Shown here: in pieces, positions 1 through 9,574 of the stretch
Layout: the number at the start of each line of letters is the position of its first letter
How positions within the stretch are numbered: the first letter of the stretch is position 1
Source of the DNA: Sphingomonadaceae bacterium
Lineage (GTDB): Bacteria > Pseudomonadota > Alphaproteobacteria > Sphingomonadales > Sphingomonadaceae
Assembly (NCBI GenBank): GCA_947375105.1
Contig: CANCET010000010.1
Coordinates: 1-42,002, forward strand
DNA length: 42,002 nucleotides
Direction: 5' to 3'
Made by a program: the position numbers and the translations under genes
Notes under the pieces: model-generated
Databases searched by the model: none
Seen by the model: only the letters and a program-made list of their open reading frames with translations
What the model was told of the DNA's origin: nothing

Positions 1-555
1 GACGCCCGACCACATCGCGATTTCGGCGGTGAGCATCCCGGCAAGGCGGCCGGATTCGGTGACGGTGGCGAGCAACGAGATCGTGACGAGCAATGCCAGT
101 GCCTGAACCCACGGCACCGCCCCGCTGGCGGCCCACATGCCGATGGCGACCCCATAGATGAACAGCGGGATGCCGATCGAGGCCCCCATCAGCATCATGC
201 GCATCGCCGTCGAATGGTCGCGGCTCTCTTCATAGTTCGACGTGAACCGCGCGACGAACAGCAGCGCGGATGCGAGCAGCGCGAGAAGCGGCGAAATGAT
301 TGGCCGGACGGTCCAGTTGGCGATGGCGAGCCCGAACACGCCGAGCACCATCGGCAGCGCCATGTGCGGCCATTCGCGTGCGATCAGACCGCGGCCGGGG
401 CCAGTCCCGAACAGAAACGCCGCACCCGCCACATCGGCCTTGCTGGCCGGACTGCTGGGCACACGCTCGCGCCGACGCTGCGTGCGCGCGAAATCGCGCG
501 CGGCGCGTATCGGCTCCGCGTGCGGTGCAACCTGGTCCCCGGGCAACTCGTTCAT
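1..555 (-). CDS. Integral membrane protein, N-terminal part (cut by window edge)
   Basis: An open frame runs leftward from an ATG at 555 to the window edge with no stop, giving 185 residues. The first 60 residues are hydrophilic and Arg-rich, so they are probably cytoplasmic. About four hydrophobic segments follow, near residues 64-82, 86-103, 118-142 and 147-165. The fragment ends in a conserved-looking stretch (TESGRLAGMLTAEIAMW). No catalytic domain is visible in this part. The layout would suit the membrane sensor of a larger signalling protein such as a GGDEF/EAL enzyme, but that is a guess. It is divergent from the hydrolase at 714, with about 160 bp between them. Confidence 0.6.
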   Translation of the reverse strand, partial: MNELPGDQVAPHAEPIRAARDFARTQRRRERVPSSPASKADVAGAAFLFGTGPGRGLIAREWPHMALPMVLGVFGLAIANWTVRPIISPLLALLASALLFVARFTSNYEESRDHSTAMRMMLMGASIGIPLFIYGVAIGMWAASGAVPWVQALALLVTISLLATVTESGRLAGMLTAEIAMWSGV

Positions 556-713
556 CGCGTTGCCTTGCGCTTAACTGCTTTGAGAAACCGTTAAACCGAC
601 CCCCATTACGGACCTTTTTCCCGCAGATTTCCAAAGGTTTTCTTTTGCTGGCCACACCGGGATGCTAGGGGCTGCGCCAAGCTGTTGTTTTACATCATTG
701 CCAAGGATTGCGC

Positions 714-1538
714 GTGGCCACGACCGCCAGTTTCTCGATGATCGGCGTCGCCGGAAGGCGGTTGCGCATCGGCCAGTGGCACACCCAGACGCCGGCGCGC
801 GGCAAGAGCGCAGCCCCGGCGGCGCGCCCGCTGGTGATCCTGGGCGGCATCGGAATGAACATGGAAATGCTGGAGCCGATTGCCAGCCGGCTGCCGGATC
901 GCCGGGTTCTCAGCTTCGACATGCCGGGCCTTGGCGGATCGCCCGATCCGATCTTCCCTTATACCATCCCGCACATGGCGCTGACGCTGGCAGCCTTGCT
1001 CGACCGGCTGCGGATCGAGACGGTGGATCTCTTGGGGATCAGTTGGGGCGGCGCAGTGGTCCAGCAGTTTGCCTTCCAGCACCGCGCGCGCACCGGAAAG
1101 CTTGTGCTTGCGGCAACGTCCGCGGGCGGAACGATGATCCCGGGCAATCCCTCGATGCTAAGCCAGATGCTTGATCCGATGGAATATTCCGTCGAGAAGA
1201 CACTGCGGCGCAACCTCGCCATGTTCTACAACGGCGGCGGTGCAGACCGGATTTCACTGAATGCCGCGACGGCCCCTTCCCCGCTCGGCTGGACCTGCCA
1301 GCTTGGCGCGTTTGCCGGGTGGAGCAGCGCGCCGTTCCTGCCGCTGCTCGGCATGCCGGTGATGATCATGGCCGATGCCGACGATCAGCTGATCCCGCCT
1401 GCCAATGCGCATTTCCTGCACAATGCGATACCCCACAGCCGGCTGGAAATGACCGAGGGCGGCGGCCATCTGTTCATGCTGGCACAGCCCGATCCGTTCA
1501 TCGAGCGGCTGGGCGGGTTCCTCGACGCGGCGGCATGA
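714..1538 (+). CDS. Alpha/beta hydrolase, PhaZ-like (medium-chain-length PHA depolymerase family)
   Basis: This is an alpha/beta-hydrolase of about 274 residues. The nucleophile elbow GISWGG places the catalytic Ser near residue 110. A Met-Ala-Asp-Ala-Asp-Asp stretch near 219-224 supplies the acid, and GGGHLF near 252 supplies the His. The LVILGGIG oxyanion region, the FDMPGLGGSP segment and the LAATSAGG segment resemble intracellular mcl-polyhydroxyalkanoate depolymerases (PhaZ) more than other hydrolases. The assigned role, thioester or polyester hydrolysis of stored PHA, rests on that remembered family pattern. The start is the GTG at 714, six bases after AAGGA (703-707); a TTG at 708 and an ATG at 738 are alternatives. 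No phaC synthase is next to it, so an esterase of other specificity is possible. Confidence 0.75.
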   Translation: MATTASFSMIGVAGRRLRIGQWHTQTPARGKSAAPAARPLVILGGIGMNMEMLEPIASRLPDRRVLSFDMPGLGGSPDPIFPYTIPHMALTLAALLDRLRIETVDLLGISWGGAVVQQFAFQHRARTGKLVLAATSAGGTMIPGNPSMLSQMLDPMEYSVEKTLRRNLAMFYNGGGADRISLNAATAPSPLGWTCQLGAFAGWSSAPFLPLLGMPVMIMADADDQLIPPANAHFLHNAIPHSRLEMTEGGGHLFMLAQPDPFIERLGGFLDAAA

Positions 1539-1644
1539 CCTTCGCGGGCGTTGACCCGCACGCCAAGCTCTGACTTAATCGCCCGGTTAAACGCGAGCGT
1601 CGACCGGGACGAGTCGGCTACGCGTGGGAAAAGGAGCCTGCCGC

Positions 1645-3393
1645 ATGCCGACTTATGATCTCATCATCCGTGGCGGAACGATCGTGGACGGCTCTGGCCG
1701 ACCGCGTTTCACCGGCGACGTCGCGGTTCAGGGCGGCCTGATCGCCGCTGTCGGCAAGGTGAGCGGGACCGCCGCGCGCGAAATCGACGCGGCGGGCAAG
1801 GTCGTCGCGCCGGGCTGGGTCGATATTCACACGCATTACGACGGGCAGGCAACCTGGGACCAGGAAATGGCGCCAAGTTCGTGGCACGGCGTGACAACGG
1901 TGGTGATGGGCAATTGCGGCGTGGGCTTCGCGCCCGCCGCGCCCAACCGGCATGAATGGCTGATCGGGTTGATGGAAGGCGTGGAAGACATCCCCGGTAC
2001 CGCGCTGGCCGAGGGGCTGAAGTGGGACTGGGAAAGCTTCCCCGAATACCTCGACGCGCTGGAGCGGCTGCCGCGCAGCGTCGATGTGGCGACCCACGTG
2101 CCGCACGGCGCGGTGCGCGCCTATGTGCTGGGTGACCGCGAGAAGCCGGGCGCGATCCCGACCGACGAAGACATCGAAGCAATGGCGAAAATCGTCGAGG
2201 ACGGAGTGCGCGCGGGCGCGCTGGGGTTCTCGAGCAGCCGCACTATCATCCACAAGTCGATCGACGGCGAAGTGGTGCCCGGCACGACCGCGACCGCTGA
2301 CGAACTGATCCGCATCGGCCGCGCGATGGGCCGCGTGGGGCATGGCGTGTTCGAGATCGCGAGCGACATGAAGCGCGAGTGGGACGAATTCGGCTGGATG
2401 GGCGCGCTGAGCCGCGAGACCGGGCTGCCGGTGACGTTCGCGGCACTACAGTCCATCGCCAAGGAGTTGCCGCTTTCGGAGCAGATCGAGGAGATGACGC
2501 GGCAGAACGCAGCGGGCGCGAACATCGTCGCGCAGATTGCGCTTCGGGGCAACGGCATCGTGATGAACTGGCGCGGGACGGTGCATCCGTTCCTGTTCCG
2601 CCCATCGTGGGCCGCCATTGCCGCGATGCCGTGGGAGGACCAGATCGCGCACCTTTCCGATCCGGTGTTCAAGAACATCCTGCTCTCGGAAAGCAACGTC
2701 TATCCCGAGACCGATATCGTGCACCTTTACCGCGTGATCGGCGAAGGCTGGGCGAACCAGTACGAAATGGACGGCGAATTCGATTACGAGCCGCAGGCCG
2801 AGGCGAGCATCGCCGCACGCGCGGCGGCCAAGGGCGTATCGCCTGAGAGCTATGCCTACGATCTGATGCTGGCGGACGGCGGCACCGGGTTCATCTATCT
2901 GCCGATCCTCAACTATGCCGATGGAAATCTTGATTTCCTTGAGGAATTGCAGAGCCGTGACGACTGCGTGAACTCGCTTTCGGATGGCGGCGCTCATTGC
3001 GGAACGATTTGCGATGCGGCCTCGCCGACGTTCATGCTCCAGCACTGGGTCCGTGACCGCAAGCGCGGCGGGCGGCTTTCGCTGGAGCAGGCAGTGAAGC
3101 GCCAGTGCCATGATACCGCACGGCTCTATGGCATGAACGACCGCGGCGTGATCGCGCCGGGGGCGCTGGCGGACATCAACGTGATCGACATGGACGCACT
3201 GAAACTGGGCAAACCGTGGCTGGCTTTCGACCTGCCGGCGGGCGGCAAGCGCCTTCTGCAAAAGGCGGACGGCTATCTCTACACGATCAAATCGGGCGAA
3301 GTGACGTTCGAGAACGGCACGTGGACCGGCGCGGTGCCTGGCGTACTGGTGCGCGGGCCGCAGCAAGCCGAGATGCTGGAAGCCGCCGAATGA
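1645..3393 (+). CDS. N-acyl-D-amino-acid deacylase-type amidohydrolase
   Basis: This is a 582-residue metal-dependent amidohydrolase of the D-aminoacylase/dihydroorotase superfamily. The N-terminus ([16 protein letters not shown]) forms the small beta-sandwich. The metal-binding HxH is at residues 62-64 (VDIHTHYDG), the characteristic Cys is in GNCGVGFAP near 91, and an SDGGAHCGT motif near 450 carries the late Asp. A C-terminal DI-VIDMD segment closes the beta-sandwich. The family hydrolyses N-acyl-D-amino acids or related amides in the cytoplasm; the true substrate cannot be read from sequence. The ATG at 1645 is chosen because AAGGAG (1631-1636) lies 8 bases upstream; a GTG at 1624 is less likely. 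Its stop overlaps the next start (ATGA), so the two genes are translationally coupled. Confidence 0.88.
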   Translation: MPTYDLIIRGGTIVDGSGRPRFTGDVAVQGGLIAAVGKVSGTAAREIDAAGKVVAPGWVDIHTHYDGQATWDQEMAPSSWHGVTTVVMGNCGVGFAPAAPNRHEWLIGLMEGVEDIPGTALAEGLKWDWESFPEYLDALERLPRSVDVATHVPHGAVRAYVLGDREKPGAIPTDEDIEAMAKIVEDGVRAGALGFSSSRTIIHKSIDGEVVPGTTATADELIRIGRAMGRVGHGVFEIASDMKREWDEFGWMGALSRETGLPVTFAALQSIAKELPLSEQIEEMTRQNAAGANIVAQIALRGNGIVMNWRGTVHPFLFRPSWAAIAAMPWEDQIAHLSDPVFKNILLSESNVYPETDIVHLYRVIGEGWANQYEMDGEFDYEPQAEASIAARAAAKGVSPESYAYDLMLADGGTGFIYLPILNYADGNLDFLEELQSRDDCVNSLSDGGAHCGTICDAASPTFMLQHWVRDRKRGGRLSLEQAVKRQCHDTARLYGMNDRGVIAPGALADINVIDMDALKLGKPWLAFDLPAGGKRLLQKADGYLYTIKSGEVTFENGTWTGAVPGVLVRGPQQAEMLEAAE

Positions 3394-4403
3394 GCGTGGC
3401 AGCGATCCGCATTGGCGCGCCGGCAACGCTCGACAGCCTGCACCTCGACCATCTGCCCGACTGCGGCGATCCTGGCCCCGGCGAGATCCGCGTGCGGCTG
3501 CGCGCGTCCTCGCTCAATTTCCATGATTTTGCGGTGGTGACGGGCATGCTGCCCGCCCCTGCCGGGCGCATTCCAATGTCGGACGGCGCGGGCGAAGTCG
3601 TGGCGGTGGGCGCGGGCGTGTCAGATTGCGCACCCGGTGACCTCGTCGTCTCGACTTTCTTCACCAACTGGAACGACGGCACCCCGCCCGCAACCGCGTT
3701 TACCACGGTGCCGGGTGACGGCATCGACGGCTACGCGCGCGAGGAGATCGTGGCACCGGCGGGGTGGTTCACGCGCGTACCCAAGGGCTATTCGGCGGCA
3801 GAGGCGGCAACGCTGACCTGTGCGGGCCTCACCGCGTGGCGCGCGCTGTTTGCGGACGGATCGGTCAAGCCTGGCTCTACCGTACTGGTGCAGGGAACCG
3901 GCGGTGTTTCGATCTTCGCGCTGCAGTTCGCCAAGGCGGCGGGCGCGCGCGTGATCGCGACGAGTTCATCAGACGCCAAGCTGGAGCGGCTTCGCGCGAT
4001 GGGAGCGGACGAGACGATCAATTACAAGGACGTGCCGGCGTGGGGCGTGCGGACGCTGGAGCTGACCGGCGGCGCAGGCGTTGACTGCGTGGTAGAGATC
4101 GGCGGCGCAGGCACACTCGACCAATCGATGATGGCAACCCGGGTGAGCGGACATGTCGCGCTGATCGGCGTGCTGGCGGGCTTTGCCGGGCCGGTGCAGA
4201 CCGCGCTGCTGATGGCGAAGAACCTGCGCGTGCAGGGCCTTACCGTGGGCAGCCGGGCGATGCAGCTCGACATGATCGCCGGGGTGGAGGCCAATGGCAT
4301 CCGCCCGGTGATCGACAGCCACTTCCCGCTGGCCGATCTTGCCGGCGCCTTCCGCCATCAGGCGTCGGGCAGCCACTTCGGCAAGATCGTCGTCGATATC
4401 TGA
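3390..4403 (+). CDS. Zinc-independent medium-chain dehydrogenase/quinone oxidoreductase-like protein
   Basis: This 337-residue MDR-superfamily oxidoreductase has an N-terminal GroES-like fold (residues 1-125) and a Rossmann domain with GTGGVS at 169-174 for NAD(P)H. The segment LNFHDFAVVTG replaces the zinc-ligand segment of alcohol dehydrogenases, and the structural-zinc Cys cluster is absent. It therefore probably reduces quinones or enones rather than oxidising alcohols. The start ATG overlaps the stop of the amidohydrolase (ATGA), which fixes the start and implies one transcript. It ends 6 bp from the convergent chemoreceptor gene. The physiological substrate is unknown; coupling to the amidohydrolase suggests a shared catabolic route. 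Confidence 0.88.
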   Translation: MSVAAIRIGAPATLDSLHLDHLPDCGDPGPGEIRVRLRASSLNFHDFAVVTGMLPAPAGRIPMSDGAGEVVAVGAGVSDCAPGDLVVSTFFTNWNDGTPPATAFTTVPGDGIDGYAREEIVAPAGWFTRVPKGYSAAEAATLTCAGLTAWRALFADGSVKPGSTVLVQGTGGVSIFALQFAKAAGARVIATSSSDAKLERLRAMGADETINYKDVPAWGVRTLELTGGAGVDCVVEIGGAGTLDQSMMATRVSGHVALIGVLAGFAGPVQTALLMAKNLRVQGLTVGSRAMQLDMIAGVEANGIRPVIDSHFPLADLAGAFRHQASGSHFGKIVVDI

Positions 4404-4409
4404 TCCCGT

Positions 4410-5825
4410 TCAGGCGGCGCGGCGCAGAGGAACCGCGCCGCCCTGACCGGCATCTGCCAGCGCGAAGCGGCCGACCAACGCGGCCATGCGGTCCGCCTCC
4501 CCCGCAAGATTGCGCGAGGCGGCGGTGGCCTGTTCGACCATCGCGGCATTCTGCTGGGTCATCACATCAAGCTCGCGCACGGTTTCGCGGACCTGTCCGA
4601 TGTTGGTGGCCTGTGTGCTGGCGGCACTGGCGATGTTGCTCGCGAGCCCGGCGATTTCTCCCACTTTGCCGACGATCCGTCCGAATGTGTCGCCGGTCTG
4701 ACCGACGAGCGCGACCCCGCGTTCGACTTGGACAGAGCTCTGCCCGATCAGCGTCTTGATATCGAGCGCGGCTTCGGCGGAGCGCTGCGCGAGCGCGCGC
4801 ACCTCGTTGGCGACGACGGCAAAGCCGCGGCCGGCATCCCCGGCGCGCGCGGCCTCGACCCCGGCGTTGAGTGCGAGGAGATTGGTCTGGAAGGCAATGC
4901 CGTCGATCGTGGCGATGATCTTGCCGATTTCCTGCGCAGAATCGTGGATGTCGGTCATCGCCTGAACCGCTTCCTCGACCACGCCGCCACCGGCGCGAGC
5001 ATCGCCGTGCGCGGCTTGCACCGAATCATGGAGGTGCGCGGCATCGCCCGCCGTGCTGCCGACGCTGGCAGCAAGCGCGGTCATCGCGGCCGATGCTTCT
5101 TCGAGGCTGGCTGCCTGCTGTTCGGTGCGCCGCGCGAGATCGTCCGAGGCCTGGCGGATTTCCTGCGCGCCGACATCGACCGCGCGCGAGGTTTGCGCGA
5201 CGTCGCCAAGCGCAGTGCCAACTTGCGCGCGCATCGTCTCGAAATCCTTGTGGATGGTGGCATAATCGGTCGGCAGATCTTCAAGCGGCGTGCCGAAATC
5301 CCCATCGGTCATGCGCTGAAGCGCGGCTCCGAGCGCGCCGATCACCGCACTGCGGCGCTCCTCTTCGACCGCAAAGTACGTCTCGACCGCGATTTCCATG
5401 TCGAGCAGCGCCATCTTGACGAGTGCCGTGATGCGCTTGGCGCGGCCGCGCGCGAGGGGCCCGGCCATCTTCTCGACGATCGGGCCCAGTACGCTGGCAT
5501 AGGCGCCGATATACCACTGCGGTGCAAGGCCAATGCGGGCGTGGACCTTGCCCACTCGTTCCGCGCGCTCGAAGTAAGCGGCATTCGCGCCGCCGCTGAA
5601 CAATGCCTGCCAGTGTGCGATCTGCTTGGTGCGTGCCGATGCCATGGCCGCCTGCGAGGAAAACTGGCGGGCTGTTTCCGGAGTGGCGGCAATCCGGCCG
5701 TAAAGCGCATCGAGCGCCTTGGGAGCAGCCGAGGCAACAGCCTTGCCAATTGCAGGAAACTGCGCCCGCTCCTCCTGCCCGATCGAGAAGAAGGCAAGCT
5801 TGTTCGAAATATCACGGCTATCCAT
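4410..5825 (-). CDS. Globin-coupled methyl-accepting chemotaxis protein (HemAT-like)
   Basis: This is a 471-residue soluble chemoreceptor with no transmembrane segment. Residues 1-155 are a sensor globin of the globin-coupled-sensor class: the F-helix segment VGKVHARIGLAPQWYIGAY puts the proximal haem ligand at His95. A linker follows, then a long helical signalling domain. The kinase-control hairpin is plain near residues 290-350 (GIAFQTNLLALNAGVEAARA, then GRGFAVVANEVRALAQRS). Homologues such as HemAT sense O2 and signal through CheW/CheA. The C-terminus (VPLRRAA) has no obvious CheR-binding pentapeptide. No che genes are next to it, but flagellin is at 17 kb, so aerotaxis is a reasonable inference. 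It converges on the oxidoreductase gene 6 bp away. Confidence 0.9.
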   Translation of the reverse strand: MDSRDISNKLAFFSIGQEERAQFPAIGKAVASAAPKALDALYGRIAATPETARQFSSQAAMASARTKQIAHWQALFSGGANAAYFERAERVGKVHARIGLAPQWYIGAYASVLGPIVEKMAGPLARGRAKRITALVKMALLDMEIAVETYFAVEEERRSAVIGALGAALQRMTDGDFGTPLEDLPTDYATIHKDFETMRAQVGTALGDVAQTSRAVDVGAQEIRQASDDLARRTEQQAASLEEASAAMTALAASVGSTAGDAAHLHDSVQAAHGDARAGGGVVEEAVQAMTDIHDSAQEIGKIIATIDGIAFQTNLLALNAGVEAARAGDAGRGFAVVANEVRALAQRSAEAALDIKTLIGQSSVQVERGVALVGQTGDTFGRIVGKVGEIAGLASNIASAASTQATNIGQVRETVRELDVMTQQNAAMVEQATAASRNLAGEADRMAALVGRFALADAGQGGAVPLRRAA

Positions 5826-5943
5826 GGTGGTCGTCCTGTTTTGGAAACAACCACATTGGACTAACTTAACCGTATCAGACTTCGCTGAAGGATCGGCTAC
5901 GTGTCAATCCCGAGTCAACGCAGCCTGACACACGTACAAACCG

Positions 5944-5968
5944 GGCGGGCCTGCGGTGCGGGCCCGCC
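5944..5968 (-). terminator. Hairpin after dnaN
   Basis: GGCGGGCC at 5944-5951 pairs with GGCCCGCC at 5961-5968 around a 9-base loop. It starts 5 bases past the dnaN stop in the direction of transcription. The following leftward bases (CGGTTTGT) are only weakly T-rich, so it may be an imperfect intrinsic terminator. Confidence 0.5.
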
Positions 5969-5972
5969 GCGA

Positions 5973-7100
5973 TCACACCCGCATCGGCATCAGCACATAG
6001 AGCGCGGCGGACTTGTCGTCCTTGCGGATCAGGGTCGGAGCACCGGCATCGGCCAGGTGCAGTTCGACCATGTCGCCGTCGATCTGGCTGAGGATATCCT
6101 TCAGGTAATTGGCGTTGAAGCCGATCTCGAAGCCTGCAGCGCGGTATTCTGCGGCAATTTCTTCGGCTGCGGTGCCGTTTTCCGGGCTGGTGACCGAAAG
6201 CGTGACCTTGTCGTTCTCCAGCGCCATCTTGACCGCGCGGGTCTTTTCGGTGGCGATCGTGGCGACGCGGTCCACGCCTTCAAAGAAGCTGCGCGGATCG
6301 AGGCGGAGCAGCTTGTCGTTGCCAGTCGGGATCACGCGGCTGTAGTCCGGGAACGTGCCATCGATCAGCTTGCTGGTGAGCACGACGCCATGTTCGCCGC
6401 CGAGCGTGAAGCGCACCTTGCTGGCGGAAAGATCGACAAGCACCGCCGTATCGAGCACGTCTTCGAGCAGCTTGCGCAGCTCGCCGACGCATTTGCGCGG
6501 CACAATCACGTCCGGCATGCCTTCCGCGCCTTCCGGACGCGCGATGGTATAGCGCGCAAGGCGATGGCCATCGGTCGCGGCCGCCTTGAGCACCGGCTGG
6601 GCTTCTTCCACGACATGGAGGAAGATGCCGTTGAGGTAGTAGCGGGTTTCCTCGGTAGAGATCGCGAAGCGCGTGCGGTCGATCAATTCGGCGAGGACGC
6701 GCGCGGGAATCTCGAAGCTCGTCGGCAGATCGCCTTCGACGATCACCGGAAAATCGTCGCGCGGCAGGGTGGGCAGCTGGAAGCGGCTGCGCCCGGCCTT
6801 GACGACCATGCGGCCATCGGCGGCATCGAGGCTGACCTGGCTGCCATCGGGCAACTTGCGCGCGATATCGAACAGAAGATGCGCCGAGACGGTGATCGCG
6901 CCGGCACGCTCCACCTCACGCGCGGGCATGATTTCGACGATCTGGAGATCGAGGTCGGTCGCCATCAGGCGCACCGAGCCATCGGGCGATGCCTCGATCA
7001 GGACGTTGGACAGGATAGGGATGGTGTTGCGCCGCTCCACTACCGATTGCACATGGGACAGGCAGCGTAGCAAGGTCGCGCGTTCGATCGTGGCCTTCAT
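5973..7100 (-). CDS. dnaN: DNA polymerase III sliding clamp, beta subunit
   Basis: The 375-residue product has the length and three-fold repeated fold of bacterial beta clamps. It begins MKATIERATLLRCLSHVQSV, has the typical TRFAISTEETRYYLNGI segment in mid-protein, and ends DDKSAALYVLMPMRV, the C-terminal part of the hydrophobic pocket that binds clamp-interacting proteins. It encircles DNA and tethers the replicative polymerase. It is not next to dnaA or recF here. A 214-bp upstream gap holds an imperfect inverted repeat (7166-7195, TTCCC/GGGAA arms) of unknown role. A GC-rich hairpin follows the stop. Confidence 0.97.
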   Translation of the reverse strand: MKATIERATLLRCLSHVQSVVERRNTIPILSNVLIEASPDGSVRLMATDLDLQIVEIMPAREVERAGAITVSAHLLFDIARKLPDGSQVSLDAADGRMVVKAGRSRFQLPTLPRDDFPVIVEGDLPTSFEIPARVLAELIDRTRFAISTEETRYYLNGIFLHVVEEAQPVLKAAATDGHRLARYTIARPEGAEGMPDVIVPRKCVGELRKLLEDVLDTAVLVDLSASKVRFTLGGEHGVVLTSKLIDGTFPDYSRVIPTGNDKLLRLDPRSFFEGVDRVATIATEKTRAVKMALENDKVTLSVTSPENGTAAEEIAAEYRAAGFEIGFNANYLKDILSQIDGDMVELHLADAGAPTLIRKDDKSAALYVLMPMRV

Positions 7101-7314
7101 TCTCGTCTCATGTCCCCCGCCCGGGCCGGTCCGCGTGAAGGACCGTCAGGGCCGTCTAGCTGGCATTCCCACGCGCATGGAATCACGCGCGGGAACGGGT
7201 TGTTGCTGGACTATCTTCCTTAACGCGCGCCCCGCCGCGGGCAAGCGCCAGCCGCGTCTTGCCCAGCGAAGCTGTGCATAAATGCCGCAATAGCGGCGGG
7301 TTTGCCCCTGCGGA

Positions 7315-7836
7315 TCAATCGAGCACGCGCAGCGCGTCGAACATCTGCGCTGTTGCGGCGATCCAGCCGGTAATCAGGCCCCAGCCGACAGGCGTTACTT
7401 TGGCCGGATCATGGCCCGCCTCGGCCAGCGCGGTGGCGACACGGCGCAGATCGCCCTGCGTGACCTGTGTGGCCGGATTGTTGGCATTGCCGGGGCCGAT
7501 ATCGAGCGCCTTGTCGATCAGGCCCGACGCAATGCCCTCCGCCTTGAGCCGGGCATCAAGCCCGTCGCGCGCCATGCGGCCGAGCACGTAGCCGAAGTAG
7601 GCATCGCGCTCCTTGTCGCCAAGGAACTGGTCCGCCGCGCAGCGATCGACAAGCGCGTGGAGCGTATCGAGCGCGGGCTTGTTCTTCGCCTCGTCGAGCG
7701 AGAGCATGGTTTCGGCAAGCTGCGCATCCAGCCCCTCGGGCGCGGCGATCACCGCGCAGGCCAGCGCCTGCGGCGCGCGGGCATGTGCCGCGCCAGGCAG
7801 CGTGGCCAACGCCAGCAGCAGCAAGGCACGCCGCAC
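7315..7836 (-). CDS. Small exported protein of unknown function
   Basis: The 173-residue product starts with a clear Sec signal peptide (MRRALLLLALATLPGAAHARA, cleavage probably after AHA or ARA). The mature part is helical and mostly acidic, with Cys at positions 27 and 68 that could form a disulfide in the periplasm. I do not recognise the family. It begins 5 bp after the fabG stop and so probably shares the fabD-fabG transcript; in many alphaproteobacteria acpP and fabF occupy this place. No function is assigned. Confidence 0.75.
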   Translation of the reverse strand: MRRALLLLALATLPGAAHARAPQALACAVIAAPEGLDAQLAETMLSLDEAKNKPALDTLHALVDRCAADQFLGDKERDAYFGYVLGRMARDGLDARLKAEGIASGLIDKALDIGPGNANNPATQVTQGDLRRVATALAEAGHDPAKVTPVGWGLITGWIAATAQMFDALRVLD

Positions 7837-7841
7837 GAGGA

Positions 7842-8606
7842 TCAGGACAGCATCGCCATGCCGCCGTTCACGTGCAGCGTCTGCCCCGTAACATAGCCCG
7901 CATCGCGGCTGGCGAGATAAGCAACCGCAGCGCCGATATCGCCGCCTTCACCCATGCGGCCCATAGGGATGCGCGCGTTGAGCGCGTCCTTCTGCGCATC
8001 GGGCAGCACATCGGTCATCGCGGTGCGGATGAAGCCGGGGGCGACGCAGTTTACCGTGATACCGCGCGTGGCGAGTTCCTGCGCAAGGCTCTTCGACATG
8101 CCGACAAGGCCGGCCTTGGCCGCGGCGTAGTTCACCTGCCCCGGATTGCCGGTGGCGCCCACAACACTGGTGATGGAGATAATGCGGCCGAAGCGCGCCT
8201 TCATCATCGGCTTGGAAGCGGCACGCATCAGGCGGAACGCGGCTTCGAGATTGACGCGGATCACCGCATCCCATTCCTCGTCCTTCATCCGCATGGCGAG
8301 ATTGTCCCGCGTGATGCCGGCGTTGTTGACGAGGATGTCGACCTTGCCGAGCGTGTCGATCGCGGCGGGCACGAGATGCTCGACCTGCTCGGTGTTCGAG
8401 AGATCGCAGGTGATCTCGACATGATCATGACCGTAAGTGTCGTTAAGCTCCTCACGGAAGGACCGCAGCTTGGACGGATTGGTGCCGGAGAGCGCGAGGC
8501 GCGCGCCTTGCTTGGCCAGCGCATGGCTGATGGCCGAACCAATGCCGCCAGCGGCGCCGGTGACGAGGGCGGTCATGCCGGTGAGATCGAACAGGCGGTT
8601 TTCCAT
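7842..8606 (-). CDS. fabG: 3-oxoacyl-[ACP] reductase
   Basis: This 254-residue short-chain dehydrogenase carries the cofactor motif TGAAGGIG (16-23), NNAG (94-97), and the catalytic Ser147, Tyr160 and Lys164 in SVVG...NYAAAKAG. The context ASRDAGYVTGQTLHVNGGM at the C-terminus is typical of FabG. It uses NADPH to reduce 3-oxoacyl-ACP in each round of fatty acid elongation in the cytoplasm. It lies 3 bp downstream of fabD and in the same direction, which supports a biosynthetic FabG rather than a generic dehydrogenase. About 10 residues longer than the E. coli protein. Confidence 0.95.
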   Translation of the reverse strand: MENRLFDLTGMTALVTGAAGGIGSAISHALAKQGARLALSGTNPSKLRSFREELNDTYGHDHVEITCDLSNTEQVEHLVPAAIDTLGKVDILVNNAGITRDNLAMRMKDEEWDAVIRVNLEAAFRLMRAASKPMMKARFGRIISITSVVGATGNPGQVNYAAAKAGLVGMSKSLAQELATRGITVNCVAPGFIRTAMTDVLPDAQKDALNARIPMGRMGEGGDIGAAVAYLASRDAGYVTGQTLHVNGGMAMLS

Positions 8607-8609
8607 GGC

Positions 8610-9545
8610 TTAGATCTCCTTCGCGAAGGTTTCGATATCGGCCATGCCGACGACGCTGGCAACCGACACGTCGGCCACGGACCGGCTGATCATCGGGCCG
8701 ACGACCTTGCCGCCGAGTTCGACGAAATGCGTAACACCCGCGGCGCCCAGCGCGACCATGCTTTCGCGCCAGCGGACGCGGCCGGTGACCTGTTCGACGA
8801 GCAAACGGCGGACTTCGGCGGGGTCGGTCACTGCGGCGGCGGTGACGTTGGCCATGAGCGTTACGCGCAGCGGGCCCGGGGGGGTGCGCTCCAGCGCTTC
8901 AGCCATCGCGTCGGCGGCCGGCTGCATCAGCGGGCAATGGAAGGGGGCGGAGACAGGCAGCAGGATACCGCGCTTGATGCCGTGGTCCTTGACCCGTGCG
9001 ATGGCGCGCTCGATCGCACCCTTGTGGCCGGAAAGGACGACCTGGCCGGGATCGTTGTCATTGGCGACAGTGCAGACCTCACCCTCGGCAGCGGCGGCAG
9101 CGAGCGCAGTCGCCTTTTCGATATCAGCCCCCAGCAGCGCGCACATGGCACCAACGCCAACGGGCACTGCGGCCTGCATGGCGGACCCGCGCAGGCGCAG
9201 CAGGCGGGCGGTATCCGCAAGGCTGAACGCGCCGGAGGCACACAGCGCGGTGTATTCACCAAGGCTGTGGCCGGCGACGAACTGCGCCTTGTCGGCCAGC
9301 ACGAGGCCGCATTCCTTCTCCAGCACGCGCAGCACGGCGATGGCATTGGCCATGATCGCGGGCTGGGCATTGGCGGTGAGCGTGAGTTCGTCTTCCGGCC
9401 CCTCGGTCATCAGCGCAAACAGCTTCTGGCCGAGCGCGTCGTCGACTTCCTCGAAAACCTCGCGTGCAGCGGCGCTGGCGGCGGCGAGATCTGCGCCCAT
9501 GCCAAGCTTCTGGCTACCCTGACCCGGAAAAACGAATGCCCGCAT
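8610..9545 (-). CDS. fabD: Malonyl-CoA:ACP transacylase
   Basis: The 311-residue product has the FabD signatures in order: FPGQGSQ (6-12), the nucleophile Ser94 in GHSLGEY, Arg119 in RLRGSAMQ, and His203 in SAPFHCPLM. It moves malonyl groups from CoA to acyl carrier protein for fatty acid synthesis. It is followed after 3 bp by fabG, a common pairing. The gene upstream on the same strand, the LD-carboxypeptidase, ends 29 bp before the fabD start, so all four leftward genes may be one operon. Confidence 0.96.
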   Translation of the reverse strand: MRAFVFPGQGSQKLGMGADLAAASAAAREVFEEVDDALGQKLFALMTEGPEDELTLTANAQPAIMANAIAVLRVLEKECGLVLADKAQFVAGHSLGEYTALCASGAFSLADTARLLRLRGSAMQAAVPVGVGAMCALLGADIEKATALAAAAAEGEVCTVANDNDPGQVVLSGHKGAIERAIARVKDHGIKRGILLPVSAPFHCPLMQPAADAMAEALERTPPGPLRVTLMANVTAAAVTDPAEVRRLLVEQVTGRVRWRESMVALGAAGVTHFVELGGKVVGPMISRSVADVSVASVVGMADIETFAKEI

Positions 9546-9574
9546 CTACACACTCCTGCTGTGACGCAGCGCGC

